From Diaphorobacter caeni (GTDB lineage: Bacteria; Pseudomonadota; Gammaproteobacteria; Burkholderiales; Burkholderiaceae_C), in NCBI RefSeq assembly GCF_015354245.1, contig NZ_JADKYZ010000003.1, positions 124,001-188,000 on the forward strand: a stretch of DNA of 64,000 nucleotides, given 5' to 3'. Both the position numbers and the translations under genes were made by a program. This document shows positions 45,061 to 53,816 of the stretch, piece after piece. Below the pieces are notes generated by a model that saw only the letters and a list, made by a program, of their open reading frames with translations, was not told the DNA's origin and did no database searches. The first letter of the stretch is position 1. Each line of letters opens with the position of its first letter.

Positions 45061-46617
45061 TCAGAACGAATACTTGAGGTTGACCGACAGCTGATCGCGG
45101 TCGACCATGGCGCGGTACTTCTTGGTATCGAGCGACGCATCACCCAGATAGCCAAGGTAGGTCACGCCGATCGTGAGCGCGCCCTTGCGTACGAAGTTCA
45201 CGCCAAGGCTGAAGCGCGAGTCGCCCTCGCCGCCCACACCGCCGGACAGCGTGCGGCCGCGCAGTTGGCGCGAGTAGCTCAGCGGCACCGTCAAATCCCA
45301 GCCTTCGACGAAGCCGGGATAGCTCAGCACCCAAGTGCCCGAGAACGCGAGACCGTTGCGGGTCTTGAAGCTCAGGTCATCGGTGCTGTAGCCGTCCACG
45401 CTGGTGATGCGCACGGCGGAGAGCTCGGCGAGGAACTGCATGTCGTCGGCGATCGGTGTGCGGCCCACGTTGTAGAAGCCGCCGATATTGCCCTGCATGA
45501 TGTTCGAGCGAACGGCGGTGGACGAAGCCCCCACAAGCGACGGAGCACCCTTGCGGTAGCTGAATTCGCCGTAGGCAGAGACCTTGCCGAACGAGGTGCT
45601 GACCGTCGTGCCGAGCAGCTTGATGTCGTCGAAGTAGCGGATGTTGTAGGCCTTGTAGTCCGGGCGCACGACGACCATCGGGGAGCGGTCGTTGTAGTTC
45701 AGGTAGTACAGGCCGACTTCGGTCTCGTTGGTCAAGCGGTAGCGCGATCCGATACCCCACTGGCCGGTCTTGCCGGGACGAATGTCGTGGCCCTTGTTCA
45801 CGCCCTTGCAGACGCCGTTGGCGAGATAAGGACCAAGGCAGCTCGAGCCGGGACCGGTCACATCGCTGGTGCTCAGGAACGAACCGGAGCCGGGAGCGAT
45901 CGTTTCATGAAAGCCGAACTGCGCATGGCCGAGCAGCGTGAGATCGGGCGTGACTTCCAGCGAGGCCGAGATCTGGTCTTCCGGCAGGATGGACTCCTTC
46001 ACTTCGGTGCCCGGAATGCCGGTCTTTGTGCCATCGAATGGACCCTGAGCAGCCGAAATGTTGGCAAAGAAGGACGACTCGCCCCAATTCACCACATGGC
46101 GACCCAGACGCACGGTAGCGCGGGTCTGTCCAATGTCGAAGCCCGTGTAGGCATAGGTGTCCAGCAGACGGGTGTAGCCGCCATGGTAGCGCTCGGTCCA
46201 GCTGTTGAAGTGGTTGAACGGCGCCTGCGAGTTCACCGCATTGGGATTGCTCGATGCAGGGTTGTTGTCGTTGGCGCCATGGTAGGCGTCGTCATAGAAC
46301 GATGACGCCGTGAACACCAGACCCGAGCTGCCCTTGGAGAGTTTGCTCTCGAACAGCGCGGCCAGGCGGTTGGCCGTGATCGCACCCTTCTTGAAGTTGT
46401 TGGTGCCGTCGTTGCCGTTGGCGTTGGTCGCGGCGCTCGAAAGCAGCGCATCCGGGCTTTTGACGCGAGTGCCCAACGTGTAGTTGGCATTCAGGCGCCA
46501 GTCGAACTTGAGGCCATCGCCCAAGTCCACGGTCTCCCCCGCCTGTGCGATTCCCGCGCCCATCGACAGCAGTGCGGCGACTGCAACCGGTGTGAGGCTT
46601 GTAGTAATTTTGCGCAT
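45061..46617 (-). CDS. DUF1302 outer-membrane-type protein
   Basis: A 518-residue exported protein with signal peptide (LTPVAVAALLSMGAGIAQA). Alternating aromatic/polar strands and the terminal Phe (SVNLKYSF) suggest an outer-membrane beta-barrel. Motifs such as RLGRHVVNWGESSFF and GLYYLNYNDRSPMVVV are typical of DUF1302. These proteins are coupled to DUF1329 proteins and are reported near genes for degrading steroids, terpenes and other hydrophobic compounds. Here it is 45 bp after DUF1329. A role in substrate entry is inferred. Confidence 0.9.
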   Translation of the reverse strand: MRKITTSLTPVAVAALLSMGAGIAQAGETVDLGDGLKFDWRLNANYTLGTRVKSPDALLSSAATNANGNDGTNNFKKGAITANRLAALFESKLSKGSSGLVFTASSFYDDAYHGANDNNPASSNPNAVNSQAPFNHFNSWTERYHGGYTRLLDTYAYTGFDIGQTRATVRLGRHVVNWGESSFFANISAAQGPFDGTKTGIPGTEVKESILPEDQISASLEVTPDLTLLGHAQFGFHETIAPGSGSFLSTSDVTGPGSSCLGPYLANGVCKGVNKGHDIRPGKTGQWGIGSRYRLTNETEVGLYYLNYNDRSPMVVVRPDYKAYNIRYFDDIKLLGTTVSTSFGKVSAYGEFSYRKGAPSLVGASSTAVRSNIMQGNIGGFYNVGRTPIADDMQFLAELSAVRITSVDGYSTDDLSFKTRNGLAFSGTWVLSYPGFVEGWDLTVPLSYSRQLRGRTLSGGVGGEGDSRFSLGVNFVRKGALTIGVTYLGYLGDASLDTKKYRAMVDRDQLSVNLKYSF

Positions 46618-46662
46618 TTTTTGTGTGACTCGTCTGGTTGAATCAGGAAATGAATCGATCAA

Positions 46663-48042
46663 TCAGTTGCCCAGCTCGCGGGCGGCCTGAGGTGTGTACA
46701 TGGCAGGCGTGAGGTTGCCCTTGTTCAGAACGGGGCCGGTCTGGCGCTCCTGAAACATGTTGTAGGCCATGTAGCTGCCGGAGTTCAGGTCGTGATAGAA
46801 CGACGTGCCTGCGTGCCAGGCGTTGGTATCCGGCGAGAAGTAGTAGTTGATCAGCGCGAACTGCCAGAGCTGGCCGCGTGCGTCGTACATGTCGCCCATG
46901 ACGGCGTGGCCGGTGTCCTCGTCGAGGAACATCACGCGCTTGCCGTAGAGATGGCGGTAGCCTTCCTTGAGCGTGCCTTCGACCACCCAGACGCGGCGCA
47001 GTTCATAGCGCATGAAGTCGGGGTTGGCGTGCTGCGGCGTCAGCAGGTCCTTGTACTTCACCGTAGGCTGGTGGATCTTGTAGGTGTTCGCCGGGATGTA
47101 CATCTCGTGGCGGCCATTGAGCTTCCAGTTGTAGCGCTCTGGCGATCCATTGAAAAGACGGTCGGAGTCGATGGTCAGCTTGCCGCCCGTGCCCACCATG
47201 GGCTGGTCAAAGCCGTACTCGGGCACCTGTCGTACGCGGCGCGTACCGGCATCGTAGCTCCAGGCAAGGCGCTTGTCCTTCTTGAAGTTCAGCGGCTCGC
47301 TGGACACCGTCACGCCGCCCTTTTCGCGCTCGGGCAGCAGACCGCGAGACATCGAGTAAGCCATCACGCCTTCGATCGGCTTGCCGCGATTGGCCGGATT
47401 GCTGGTCATGTCCAGATTATTGTTCTCCATGCGGCCCCAGGTGATGGAGCCATCGGAGAGCACATTGCCCATGTCGCGGATGATGGACTCGGTGTAGGCG
47501 CGTGCGGGAATCAGGTTGTTCCACATCGCTTCGTTGCCGTCCTTGGGGATCGGGAACGGAATGCCACCCATGTATCCCTTCACGGACATGCCGCCGTCGG
47601 CCACTTCCGCCTCCAGCGCGTTCTTTTTCACGACCGCGCAGACTTCGTCCGGATAGCGGAAATCGCGGTGACCCGTATAGACCGGAATCTTGAAGGTCTT
47701 GGGGTACTTCTGGAACATGGCCTTGAGACCCGGGCTCAGCTTGTCGCCGTACTTCTCCATGTTCTCGGCGGTGATCACGAGGACCGGCTTCTCGTCGGCG
47801 TAGTAGTCCACCGGATGCTTGCCGCTCGACTTCACGAAATCGGTGCCCGCAGGTGCACCGGACCACTTGCCGGAAAACTCCGGGATCGTTCCCTCTTTGT
47901 TGCCTGCCTTGATCGCGCCGTTGCACGTCAGATCCTTGCCCAGACGCTCCGCCTCAGCCGCGGGCACCTTGGCCCACGCACTGCCCGCCATCATCAAGAC
48001 CACCGCCAACGCGAGTGGGGGCTTGCTCATCACGCTCTTCAT
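46663..48042 (-). CDS. DUF1329 exported protein
   Basis: A 459-residue exported protein with signal peptide (LALAVVLMMAGSAWA) and the family's typical start KVPAAEAERLGKDLTCNGAI. It is predicted to have a LolA/LolB-like lipid-binding fold in the periplasm. A GAGGAGA Shine-Dalgarno sits before ATG 48042. It is co-transcribed with DUF1302 (gap 45 bp). A CAAACGGACGA motif pointing toward this gene lies about 160-180 bp upstream. Confidence 0.9.
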   Translation of the reverse strand: MKSVMSKPPLALAVVLMMAGSAWAKVPAAEAERLGKDLTCNGAIKAGNKEGTIPEFSGKWSGAPAGTDFVKSSGKHPVDYYADEKPVLVITAENMEKYGDKLSPGLKAMFQKYPKTFKIPVYTGHRDFRYPDEVCAVVKKNALEAEVADGGMSVKGYMGGIPFPIPKDGNEAMWNNLIPARAYTESIIRDMGNVLSDGSITWGRMENNNLDMTSNPANRGKPIEGVMAYSMSRGLLPEREKGGVTVSSEPLNFKKDKRLAWSYDAGTRRVRQVPEYGFDQPMVGTGGKLTIDSDRLFNGSPERYNWKLNGRHEMYIPANTYKIHQPTVKYKDLLTPQHANPDFMRYELRRVWVVEGTLKEGYRHLYGKRVMFLDEDTGHAVMGDMYDARGQLWQFALINYYFSPDTNAWHAGTSFYHDLNSGSYMAYNMFQERQTGPVLNKGNLTPAMYTPQAARELGN

Positions 48043-48510
48043 CTTCTGTCTCCTCGAGGTTAGGTTTCTCAAAGCATTGGCAGTCATGAAAGCAGGTACA
48101 TCCCCACTTTCAGACAATGAATTCGCCAAATCTTTCTGGCACCCGGATACTCCGCGCCGCAGCCCTTTTCACCATCGTCTGATGAGACTACTGACAGACC
48201 CCTAGCCATTCGTCCGTTTGGACAAGCACCTCAGGAAAATCAAGCGCATGGGAGACATCAACCGCAAAGAACGGCGTTGCAGGAAAGACGACAACGAGTC
48301 GAATTCCGCGTCGAAGCAACAGCCGAGCAGAAGGCTCAGGCCACCGGCTCAGCCTTCCCACATTCAAACCGGCGTTCCCACGAAGCCCCACGAGCACAAA
48401 AACACAGATCCACCACGCAGAATCAGGCCTTCATATCTGCGCCTCAAACGCCCCACACGCCCCGCCACCGAAGCCAAAGGCTTCGTACCAAGCACCCCCA
48501 GCCCAAAGCA
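48043..48510. other. Non-coding interval upstream of DUF1329
   Basis: This stretch holds the DUF1329 promoter region with the shared motif at 48199-48223, then Lys/Ala/Pro-type low-complexity sequence without a believable gene, up to the terminator of the CoA-ligase operon. Confidence 0.5.
48199..48223 (-). promoter_or_regulatory. Shared steroid-region motif, copy A
   Basis: Read leftwards: GTCCAAACGGACGAATGG followed by CTAGGGG. The core CAAACGGACGA matches copies B and C, and GTCC-AAAC-GGAC is an inverted repeat. It points toward the DUF1329/DUF1302 genes, about 160-180 bp upstream. Confidence 0.5.
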
Positions 48511-48542
48511 AAAAACCCCGCAGACTGAAAAGCCTGCGGGGT
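48511..48542 (-). terminator. Rho-independent terminator of the CoA-metabolism operon
   Basis: ACCCCGCAG pairs with CTGCGGGGT around a 10-nt loop; leftwards it is followed by TTTTTTG. It ends the operon 26 bp after the last stop codon. Confidence 0.9.
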
Positions 48543-48568
48543 CCTATGGAGCCTCTACCCAGGAGAAC

Positions 48569-50317
48569 TCAAACGGCTGCGCCGTTCAACTCTTCAACCA
48601 GTTTGCGCAGGTTGGACTTGAGCATCTTCCCGGCGGGATTGCGCGGGAGCGGCTGGCCCCGCACGACGATGAGATTCGGCACCTTGTAGGCCGCGATCCG
48701 CCGCGCAACGAACGCTCGCAGTTCCGCCTCGGCAACCTCCACTCCCGGCTTGCCGACCACCACGGCCACGACCTGCTCTCCCGTCACCTCGTGCGGCATC
48801 GAAAACACCGCGGCCTCTTCAAGCCCTTCGTACTGCATCAGGCACGACTCGACCTCCACCGCCGCGATCTTCTCTCCGCTGCGGTTGATCACGTCCTTGA
48901 TGCGATCAACGATGGTGAGCACCCCGTTCGCGTCCAACACGCCGATGTCGCCGGTGCGGAACCAGCCGTCCTGCATGGCGGCCTCGGTCGCCTTGGGCTC
49001 TCCCCAGTAGCCCTGCATCAACGAAACGCCACGCAGCCACACCTCGCCCGCCTCGCCTACCGGCAAGCCATCGCCATTCACATCCGCGATGCGGATATCG
49101 ATGATCGGCGACAGCGCGCCGGACGCTGCCGGCTGCTCCTCGAACAAGCGGCCCGAGCAGGCGGCGCAGACGCCGTTCGATTCGGTGAGGCCAAAGCCGA
49201 TGCCCGACATGCGGCCCGGAAATTTCTCCAGCACATCGGTTATGAGCCGCTGGTGCAGGCCCGCGCCGCCAAAGCCGAGACCCGACAGATTGCCCGAGTT
49301 CTCCGGCTGCTCGAATCCTGGCTGCGAGATGAGCTGCTGCACCATGCTGGGCGCGCCGTTGAACTGGGTGACGCTCTCCTTGCGGATGGTCTCCATGGCC
49401 GACCGCGCGTCCCAGCGGTGCACGAACACCAGGCGACGCCCGTGGCGCAGAGAAATCAGCAACTGCGCGTGCAGTCCGCTCACATGGAACAGCGGCACGG
49501 CCGACAGCGTGGTCGGCTGCAGCTTGCGCGCCATGATGCGGCCCACCGCTTCGGGTGAGGACATGGCCGACACCGCACCGATGTAGTCAATGTTGAAGAT
49601 CGCCTGACAGACCGCGCGCTGACTCGATACCACGCCCTTGGCGCGGCTCGTCGCGCCCGAGGTGAAGAGGATCAGCGCCTGATCGTCGGGCGAGAGTTGG
49701 GGCGCGACGTAACCGTCGTGGCCCGGCGCGATCACCTCACTCCAGCGAATGTCCCCACCCTCGCCGTCCACGACCACCACCCGGGGGACCGTCTTGAGTT
49801 CACGCAGACTGCCGCCCACGCGCTCATGGCGGTCGGCGTCGCAGAACAGGAAAGTGGGCGTCGTGTCTTCGAGATTCGACATCAGCTCGCTCGTCAACCC
49901 AAAGCTGTTGAGCGGCACCGGCACGGCTCCCAGCAGCGCCACGGCAACCAGTGCCACGGCCCATTCGGGACGGTTTCGCATCGCGATCGCCACGCGGTCT
50001 CCGGCGCGCAGACCATATTGCTTCTGCAGACGGCTTGCAGCCGCATCGACGGCAGCGAAGAAACGGTCGAACGTCCAGCGGTCATCACCGAAGATCAAAA
50101 ACTCCATCTGGCCATGCGCGCGGCCCGCGTTGAGCACTTCAGGCAAGGTGCGGAAGGCGTTGCGGTAGGCACTGAACGTGCGGCCGTCCTTGAGCGTCAC
50201 CTGCGTGAGCTCGAAGGGCGCGCCCGGCGAGGTGAGCTGCGTGCGCAGCGCCCCGACCTGAGCGGCAACGCTCGGTTCCGCCGTCTGCGCGGGGATGTTT
50301 GGCGTGGTGCTGCTCAT
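48569..50317 (-). CDS. Acyl-CoA ligase (AMP-dependent synthetase)
   Basis: A 582-residue enzyme of the acyl-adenylate/CoA-ligase family that makes acyl-CoA from acid, ATP and CoA. The phosphate loop is LFTSGATSRAKG, the adenylate motif DGWFRTGDIGVLD and the C-terminal catalytic Lys is in NPAGKMLKSNL. It is the last gene of the leftward operon and starts one base after the preceding dehydrogenase gene. Substrate is probably a steroid or other polycyclic carboxylic acid, from context. Confidence 0.9.
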   Translation of the reverse strand: MSSTTPNIPAQTAEPSVAAQVGALRTQLTSPGAPFELTQVTLKDGRTFSAYRNAFRTLPEVLNAGRAHGQMEFLIFGDDRWTFDRFFAAVDAAASRLQKQYGLRAGDRVAIAMRNRPEWAVALVAVALLGAVPVPLNSFGLTSELMSNLEDTTPTFLFCDADRHERVGGSLRELKTVPRVVVVDGEGGDIRWSEVIAPGHDGYVAPQLSPDDQALILFTSGATSRAKGVVSSQRAVCQAIFNIDYIGAVSAMSSPEAVGRIMARKLQPTTLSAVPLFHVSGLHAQLLISLRHGRRLVFVHRWDARSAMETIRKESVTQFNGAPSMVQQLISQPGFEQPENSGNLSGLGFGGAGLHQRLITDVLEKFPGRMSGIGFGLTESNGVCAACSGRLFEEQPAASGALSPIIDIRIADVNGDGLPVGEAGEVWLRGVSLMQGYWGEPKATEAAMQDGWFRTGDIGVLDANGVLTIVDRIKDVINRSGEKIAAVEVESCLMQYEGLEEAAVFSMPHEVTGEQVVAVVVGKPGVEVAEAELRAFVARRIAAYKVPNLIVVRGQPLPRNPAGKMLKSNLRKLVEELNGAAV

Positions 50318-50318
50318 C

Positions 50319-51443
50319 TCAGAATCCTTTCAGGGTAGCGTAACGGTCTCGGTGGAATGCACCGTCGCCTAGCGTGCGCTGCAGAACGCGGGCGCGCTTG
50401 AAGAACAGTCCGAGATCGAGTTCATCCGTCACGCCGATGCCGCCGTGCAATTGCACGGCCTCGTTGGAGAGCTTCTCGCAGAGATCCGACGCCTTGGCCT
50501 TGGCCAGGCTGCAAAGCTCGGCTACATCCCCTTCCCGCCCCGCGTCGATGGCCTCAAGTGCCGCGAGCACGCAACTCTCGAACAGCTCCAGCTCCACATA
50601 CAGGCGCGCCGCACGGTGCTGCAGCGCCTGGAAAGAGCCGATCTGTACGTCAAACTGCACGCGCTCCTTCATGTAGGCGACAGTGCGGTCAAAGATCTCG
50701 CGCAGCAAGCCCAGCGCCTCGGCCGCGAGGCAGGCGCGTGCGCGGTCCAGCACCTCGTCGAGCGCCTTGCGCGCGGGCTCGGCTGCCAGCGCCATGTCGG
50801 CGTTGAGCGCGACGTCGTCGAACACGACACGCGCGGTGTTGCGGCTGTCCATCATGCTGACCGCGTGCACCGAAACGCCCTCGGCGTCAGCGGGAATCAG
50901 CCAGAGCGTCAGTTCGGCCAATGGCCCGGCGGCGACGATGAACGCATCCGCGCCCACGCCGTCGAGCACGAAATGCTTCTCGCCCGACAGGCGCATGCGG
51001 CCTTCAGCCTTCTGCACGCGCGTGGTCATCTGCGCGGGCAGATGACGACCCGACTTTTCATCAAGCGCGAGCGCCACGCGCTTCTCGCCAGCCGCCAACG
51101 CGGCCAGCCATTGCGATTTCTGAGCACCGCTGCCCGCTCGAATCAGCAACTCCGGCGCGATCACCGCCTGCGTCAGCAGCGGTTGAGCCGAGAGCTGACG
51201 GCCGATCGTCTCAAACACCGCGCCCATGCCGAGGTAGCCGGCCGCCAGACCATCATGCTCCTCGGGCAGCACGGCCACCGGCCAGCCCATTTCCACCATC
51301 TGCTGCCAGACCTTGGCGTCAAAGCCTTCGGCCACCTTCTCGTCGCGCAGCCTGCGTTGCTGCGCCACATTGGCCTCCTCCGACAGGAAGGCCTGCGCAC
51401 TGTCTCTGAGCAGTTCCTGCTCCTGCGACAAAAGCATCGTCAT
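50319..51443 (-). CDS. Acyl-CoA dehydrogenase, small partner subunit
   Basis: A 374-residue acyl-CoA dehydrogenase-fold protein. It lacks the C-terminal GG-S/T-E-V/I-Q motif seen in the neighbouring longer dehydrogenases and ends FFKRARVLQRTLGDGAFHRD. This matches the unequal pairing of ChsE-type steroid acyl-CoA dehydrogenases, where two different subunits form an alpha2beta2 enzyme. Its likely partner is the next gene upstream (51487-52689). The gene is translationally adjacent to the CoA ligase. Confidence 0.87.
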   Translation of the reverse strand: MTMLLSQEQELLRDSAQAFLSEEANVAQQRRLRDEKVAEGFDAKVWQQMVEMGWPVAVLPEEHDGLAAGYLGMGAVFETIGRQLSAQPLLTQAVIAPELLIRAGSGAQKSQWLAALAAGEKRVALALDEKSGRHLPAQMTTRVQKAEGRMRLSGEKHFVLDGVGADAFIVAAGPLAELTLWLIPADAEGVSVHAVSMMDSRNTARVVFDDVALNADMALAAEPARKALDEVLDRARACLAAEALGLLREIFDRTVAYMKERVQFDVQIGSFQALQHRAARLYVELELFESCVLAALEAIDAGREGDVAELCSLAKAKASDLCEKLSNEAVQLHGGIGVTDELDLGLFFKRARVLQRTLGDGAFHRDRYATLKGF

Positions 51444-51486
51444 TTCGTTGTCTCCCGTTTCTGTTTCCTGGCGAGCGCATCCATCT

Positions 51487-52689
51487 TCATGCGGGAAGAT
51501 CGAGCACGCGCTTGGCGATGATGTTCAGCTGCACCTCGGAGCTCCCGCCCGCGATGGTGTAGGTCTTGGTGCGCAGCCAGGTGCGGCACAGGTCCAGCTC
51601 CTCGGCGCTGAAGTCCTCGCCATCCCAGCCGAGGCCGCGAAGGCCCATGGCCTGCTCCAGCAGTTCGTACTTGGTGACCTCCTGCTCGGTCTGCACCAGC
51701 TTCATGATGCTTCCTGGGCCGCTCACGTCCTTGCGGGCCAGCGCCATTTCCGTGACGCGGCGGTGCGTCAGCGTGAACGACTGGGCATCCATCAGCACAC
51801 CCGCCAGGCGCTGGCGCAACGCCGCGTCTTCGAGCTTGCCGTCGGCGTCGCGATCCACATACTGGAGCGTCACCGCCAGAGCATCGGCAGATGGCGCGCC
51901 GCCTTCGGTGAACTTGGACATGGCCGCACGCTCGTGCTGCAGCAGCTTCTTGCCCAGCGTCCAGCCCTCGCCCTCCTTGCCCACCAACTGGCGCACGGGC
52001 ACGCGCACCTCGTCGAAGAACACCTGGCAGAAGCTCGACTTGCCGCTGATGAGCTCGATCGGCTTGACCGTCACGCCCGGGCTCTTCATGTCGATCAGCA
52101 GAAAGCTGATGCCGTTCTGCTTCTTGGACGAGCTGTCGGTGCGCACGAGCGCATACATCCAGTCGGCCTTGTCGCCGTCGGAGGTCCAGATCTTGCCGCC
52201 ATTGACCACATAGCAATCTTCGCCGCCCTCGCTCTTCTCCAGGCGTGCCGAGGTCTTCAGGCTCGCCAGATCCGAACCCGCATTGGGCTCGGAGAAGCCT
52301 TGGCACCAACGCCGCTGCCCCTTCATCATCGGCACCAGATGCTCGAGTTTCTGCTCGTGCGTTCCCGCCTCGAGCAGCACCGGGCCCAGCATCCAGACGC
52401 CCAGGTTGTACTGCGGCTGGCGGCAGCCGCGCTTGGCCATTTCGGTTTCGAGCACGCGGTTCTGCTTGGGATTCAGCCCACCGCCGCCATATTCTTTGGG
52501 CCACGACGGCGCAAACCAGCCGCGCTCGCGCATGCGCTCGAACCAGAGCTTCTGGTCCTCGGTCTGGAACTGCAACCTGGAGCTACCCCAGACCATCTCC
52601 TCGGTCGTGATCGGACGGCGCATGCTCGGCGGGCAATTGCCGTCCAGCCATGTCGCCACTTCCTGTTTGAAATCATCGAGCTCTGTCAT
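51487..52689 (-). CDS. Acyl-CoA dehydrogenase, large partner subunit
   Basis: A 400-residue acyl-CoA dehydrogenase. FAD-binding motifs are WCQGFSEPNAGSDLASLKT and GKIWTSDGDKADWMYALVRT. The C-terminus reads YTIAGGSSEVQLNIIAKRVL. ATG 52689 overlaps the MBL stop (ATGA). With the preceding small subunit it likely makes one heterotetramer that introduces the alpha,beta double bond into a side-chain acyl-CoA. The closest functional parallel known to me is the ChsE1/ChsE2 and Scd families. Confidence 0.9.
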   Translation of the reverse strand: MTELDDFKQEVATWLDGNCPPSMRRPITTEEMVWGSSRLQFQTEDQKLWFERMRERGWFAPSWPKEYGGGGLNPKQNRVLETEMAKRGCRQPQYNLGVWMLGPVLLEAGTHEQKLEHLVPMMKGQRRWCQGFSEPNAGSDLASLKTSARLEKSEGGEDCYVVNGGKIWTSDGDKADWMYALVRTDSSSKKQNGISFLLIDMKSPGVTVKPIELISGKSSFCQVFFDEVRVPVRQLVGKEGEGWTLGKKLLQHERAAMSKFTEGGAPSADALAVTLQYVDRDADGKLEDAALRQRLAGVLMDAQSFTLTHRRVTEMALARKDVSGPGSIMKLVQTEQEVTKYELLEQAMGLRGLGWDGEDFSAEELDLCRTWLRTKTYTIAGGSSEVQLNIIAKRVLDLPA

Positions 52690-53816
52690 GTTGTCTTTCC
52701 TTCTTGTCGTGCGAGCGCATAGATGTCGATCTTGCCAGCGCAGCGCATCCGCTGGAGGTCCCCGGCGGCCAGCAACTGGTTCAAATGGGCTATCGTTTCC
52801 CCTAGTGCCATGAGGTGGTCCACCGGACTGCGCAGGCGCGGAAACAGCACCCGCATCAGCTCGCACGCCGATGCGCCCGGCACCGTCGCGAGATGAGCCC
52901 GCAGCTGGTCGAACTGCTGCGCATGGTGAGCCACCACTTCGTGCGCACGTTCACGCACGCCGAAGAACACGCCCTGATGCGATGGCAGCACCAGCGTGTC
53001 CTCAGGCAGCTCGGCCAGGCGCAGCGTGGATTTCAGCCAGACCTCAAGCGGATTGCCCTCAGGCTCGATGGGCGAGACCATCACGTTCGAGGTAATGCGC
53101 GGAAGCAGCTGATCGCCCGCGATCAGCAGGCCGTCGCGCGCGTTGTAGAGGCAGGCATGCTCGGGCGAATGCCCTTCGCCGACGATCACGCGCCATTCGC
53201 GCTCGCCAATGGTGAGCACCTGTCCTTTGCGCAGCCGCCGGTAGTTGAACGGTGCCTGCGGCATGAACGGATCCTTGCGCATCGCGCCGACCATCTCGTC
53301 GAGCTGCTCGTCGGTCACGCCCGCGCGCTCGTAGAACAGGCGGTGCAGCTCGGGCAGCGGATCGGGCGGAGGGCCCATGAGGCCGCGCAGCATCATGAAT
53401 TCGCCAAACGTCATGAGCAGCGGAACGTCAAAACGCTCCTGCATCCAGCGCGCGGCGCCCGCATGGTCGTAGTGGCAATGGGTGCAGATCAGCCGCGTCA
53501 TCGGCTGGCCGGCCAGCGTCTCGCCGAAGATCTTTTCCCAGACCTCCTGCGTGCGCGGAATGCCGAGGCCCGTGTCCACCACCGCCCATCCGTCGCGACC
53601 TTCGTAAGTGTCGCGCAGCAGGTAGCAGTTGATGTGGTCGAGCGACATCGGCATCGGCACGCGCGCCCACAGCAGGCCCGGCGCGATCTCCACCAGCGTG
53701 CCGTCGCTGGGCGGTGGATCGATGGGGTAACGCAGCTTCGACTCCGGCCCTCGACGCGCGGCGGCAACCTCCGGCATGGCGGTCTGCGGCGCGGTGGCAG
53801 CCACCGTGTTATCCAC
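52686..53816 (-). CDS. Metallo-beta-lactamase-fold hydrolase
   Basis: A 376-residue MBL-fold protein with the metal motif TRLICTHCHYDHAGAARW (H113-C-H115-Y-D117-H118), then GEGHSPEHACLYN and AGDQLLPRITSNV. The C-terminal part resembles glyoxalase II-like proteins found in CoA-catabolic operons. It overlaps the CoA-ligase gene by 8 bp and the dehydrogenase gene by ATGA, so it is made with them. A thioesterase role on a CoA intermediate is a guess from context. Confidence 0.85.
   Translation of the reverse strand: MDNTVAATAPQTAMPEVAAARRGPESKLRYPIDPPPSDGTLVEIAPGLLWARVPMPMSLDHINCYLLRDTYEGRDGWAVVDTGLGIPRTQEVWEKIFGETLAGQPMTRLICTHCHYDHAGAARWMQERFDVPLLMTFGEFMMLRGLMGPPPDPLPELHRLFYERAGVTDEQLDEMVGAMRKDPFMPQAPFNYRRLRKGQVLTIGEREWRVIVGEGHSPEHACLYNARDGLLIAGDQLLPRITSNVMVSPIEPEGNPLEVWLKSTLRLAELPEDTLVLPSHQGVFFGVRERAHEVVAHHAQQFDQLRAHLATVPGASACELMRVLFPRLRSPVDHLMALGETIAHLNQLLAAGDLQRMRCAGKIDIYALARQEGKTT

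Noticed and set aside
45265-46305. A 346-codon plus-strand frame opposite DUF1302
   Set aside because: No start signal or family pattern; DUF1302 on the other strand has signal peptide and barrel pattern.
46792-48063. A 423-codon plus-strand frame opposite DUF1329
   Set aside because: Antisense shadow of a recognisable exported protein; composition is His/Ala/Val biased.
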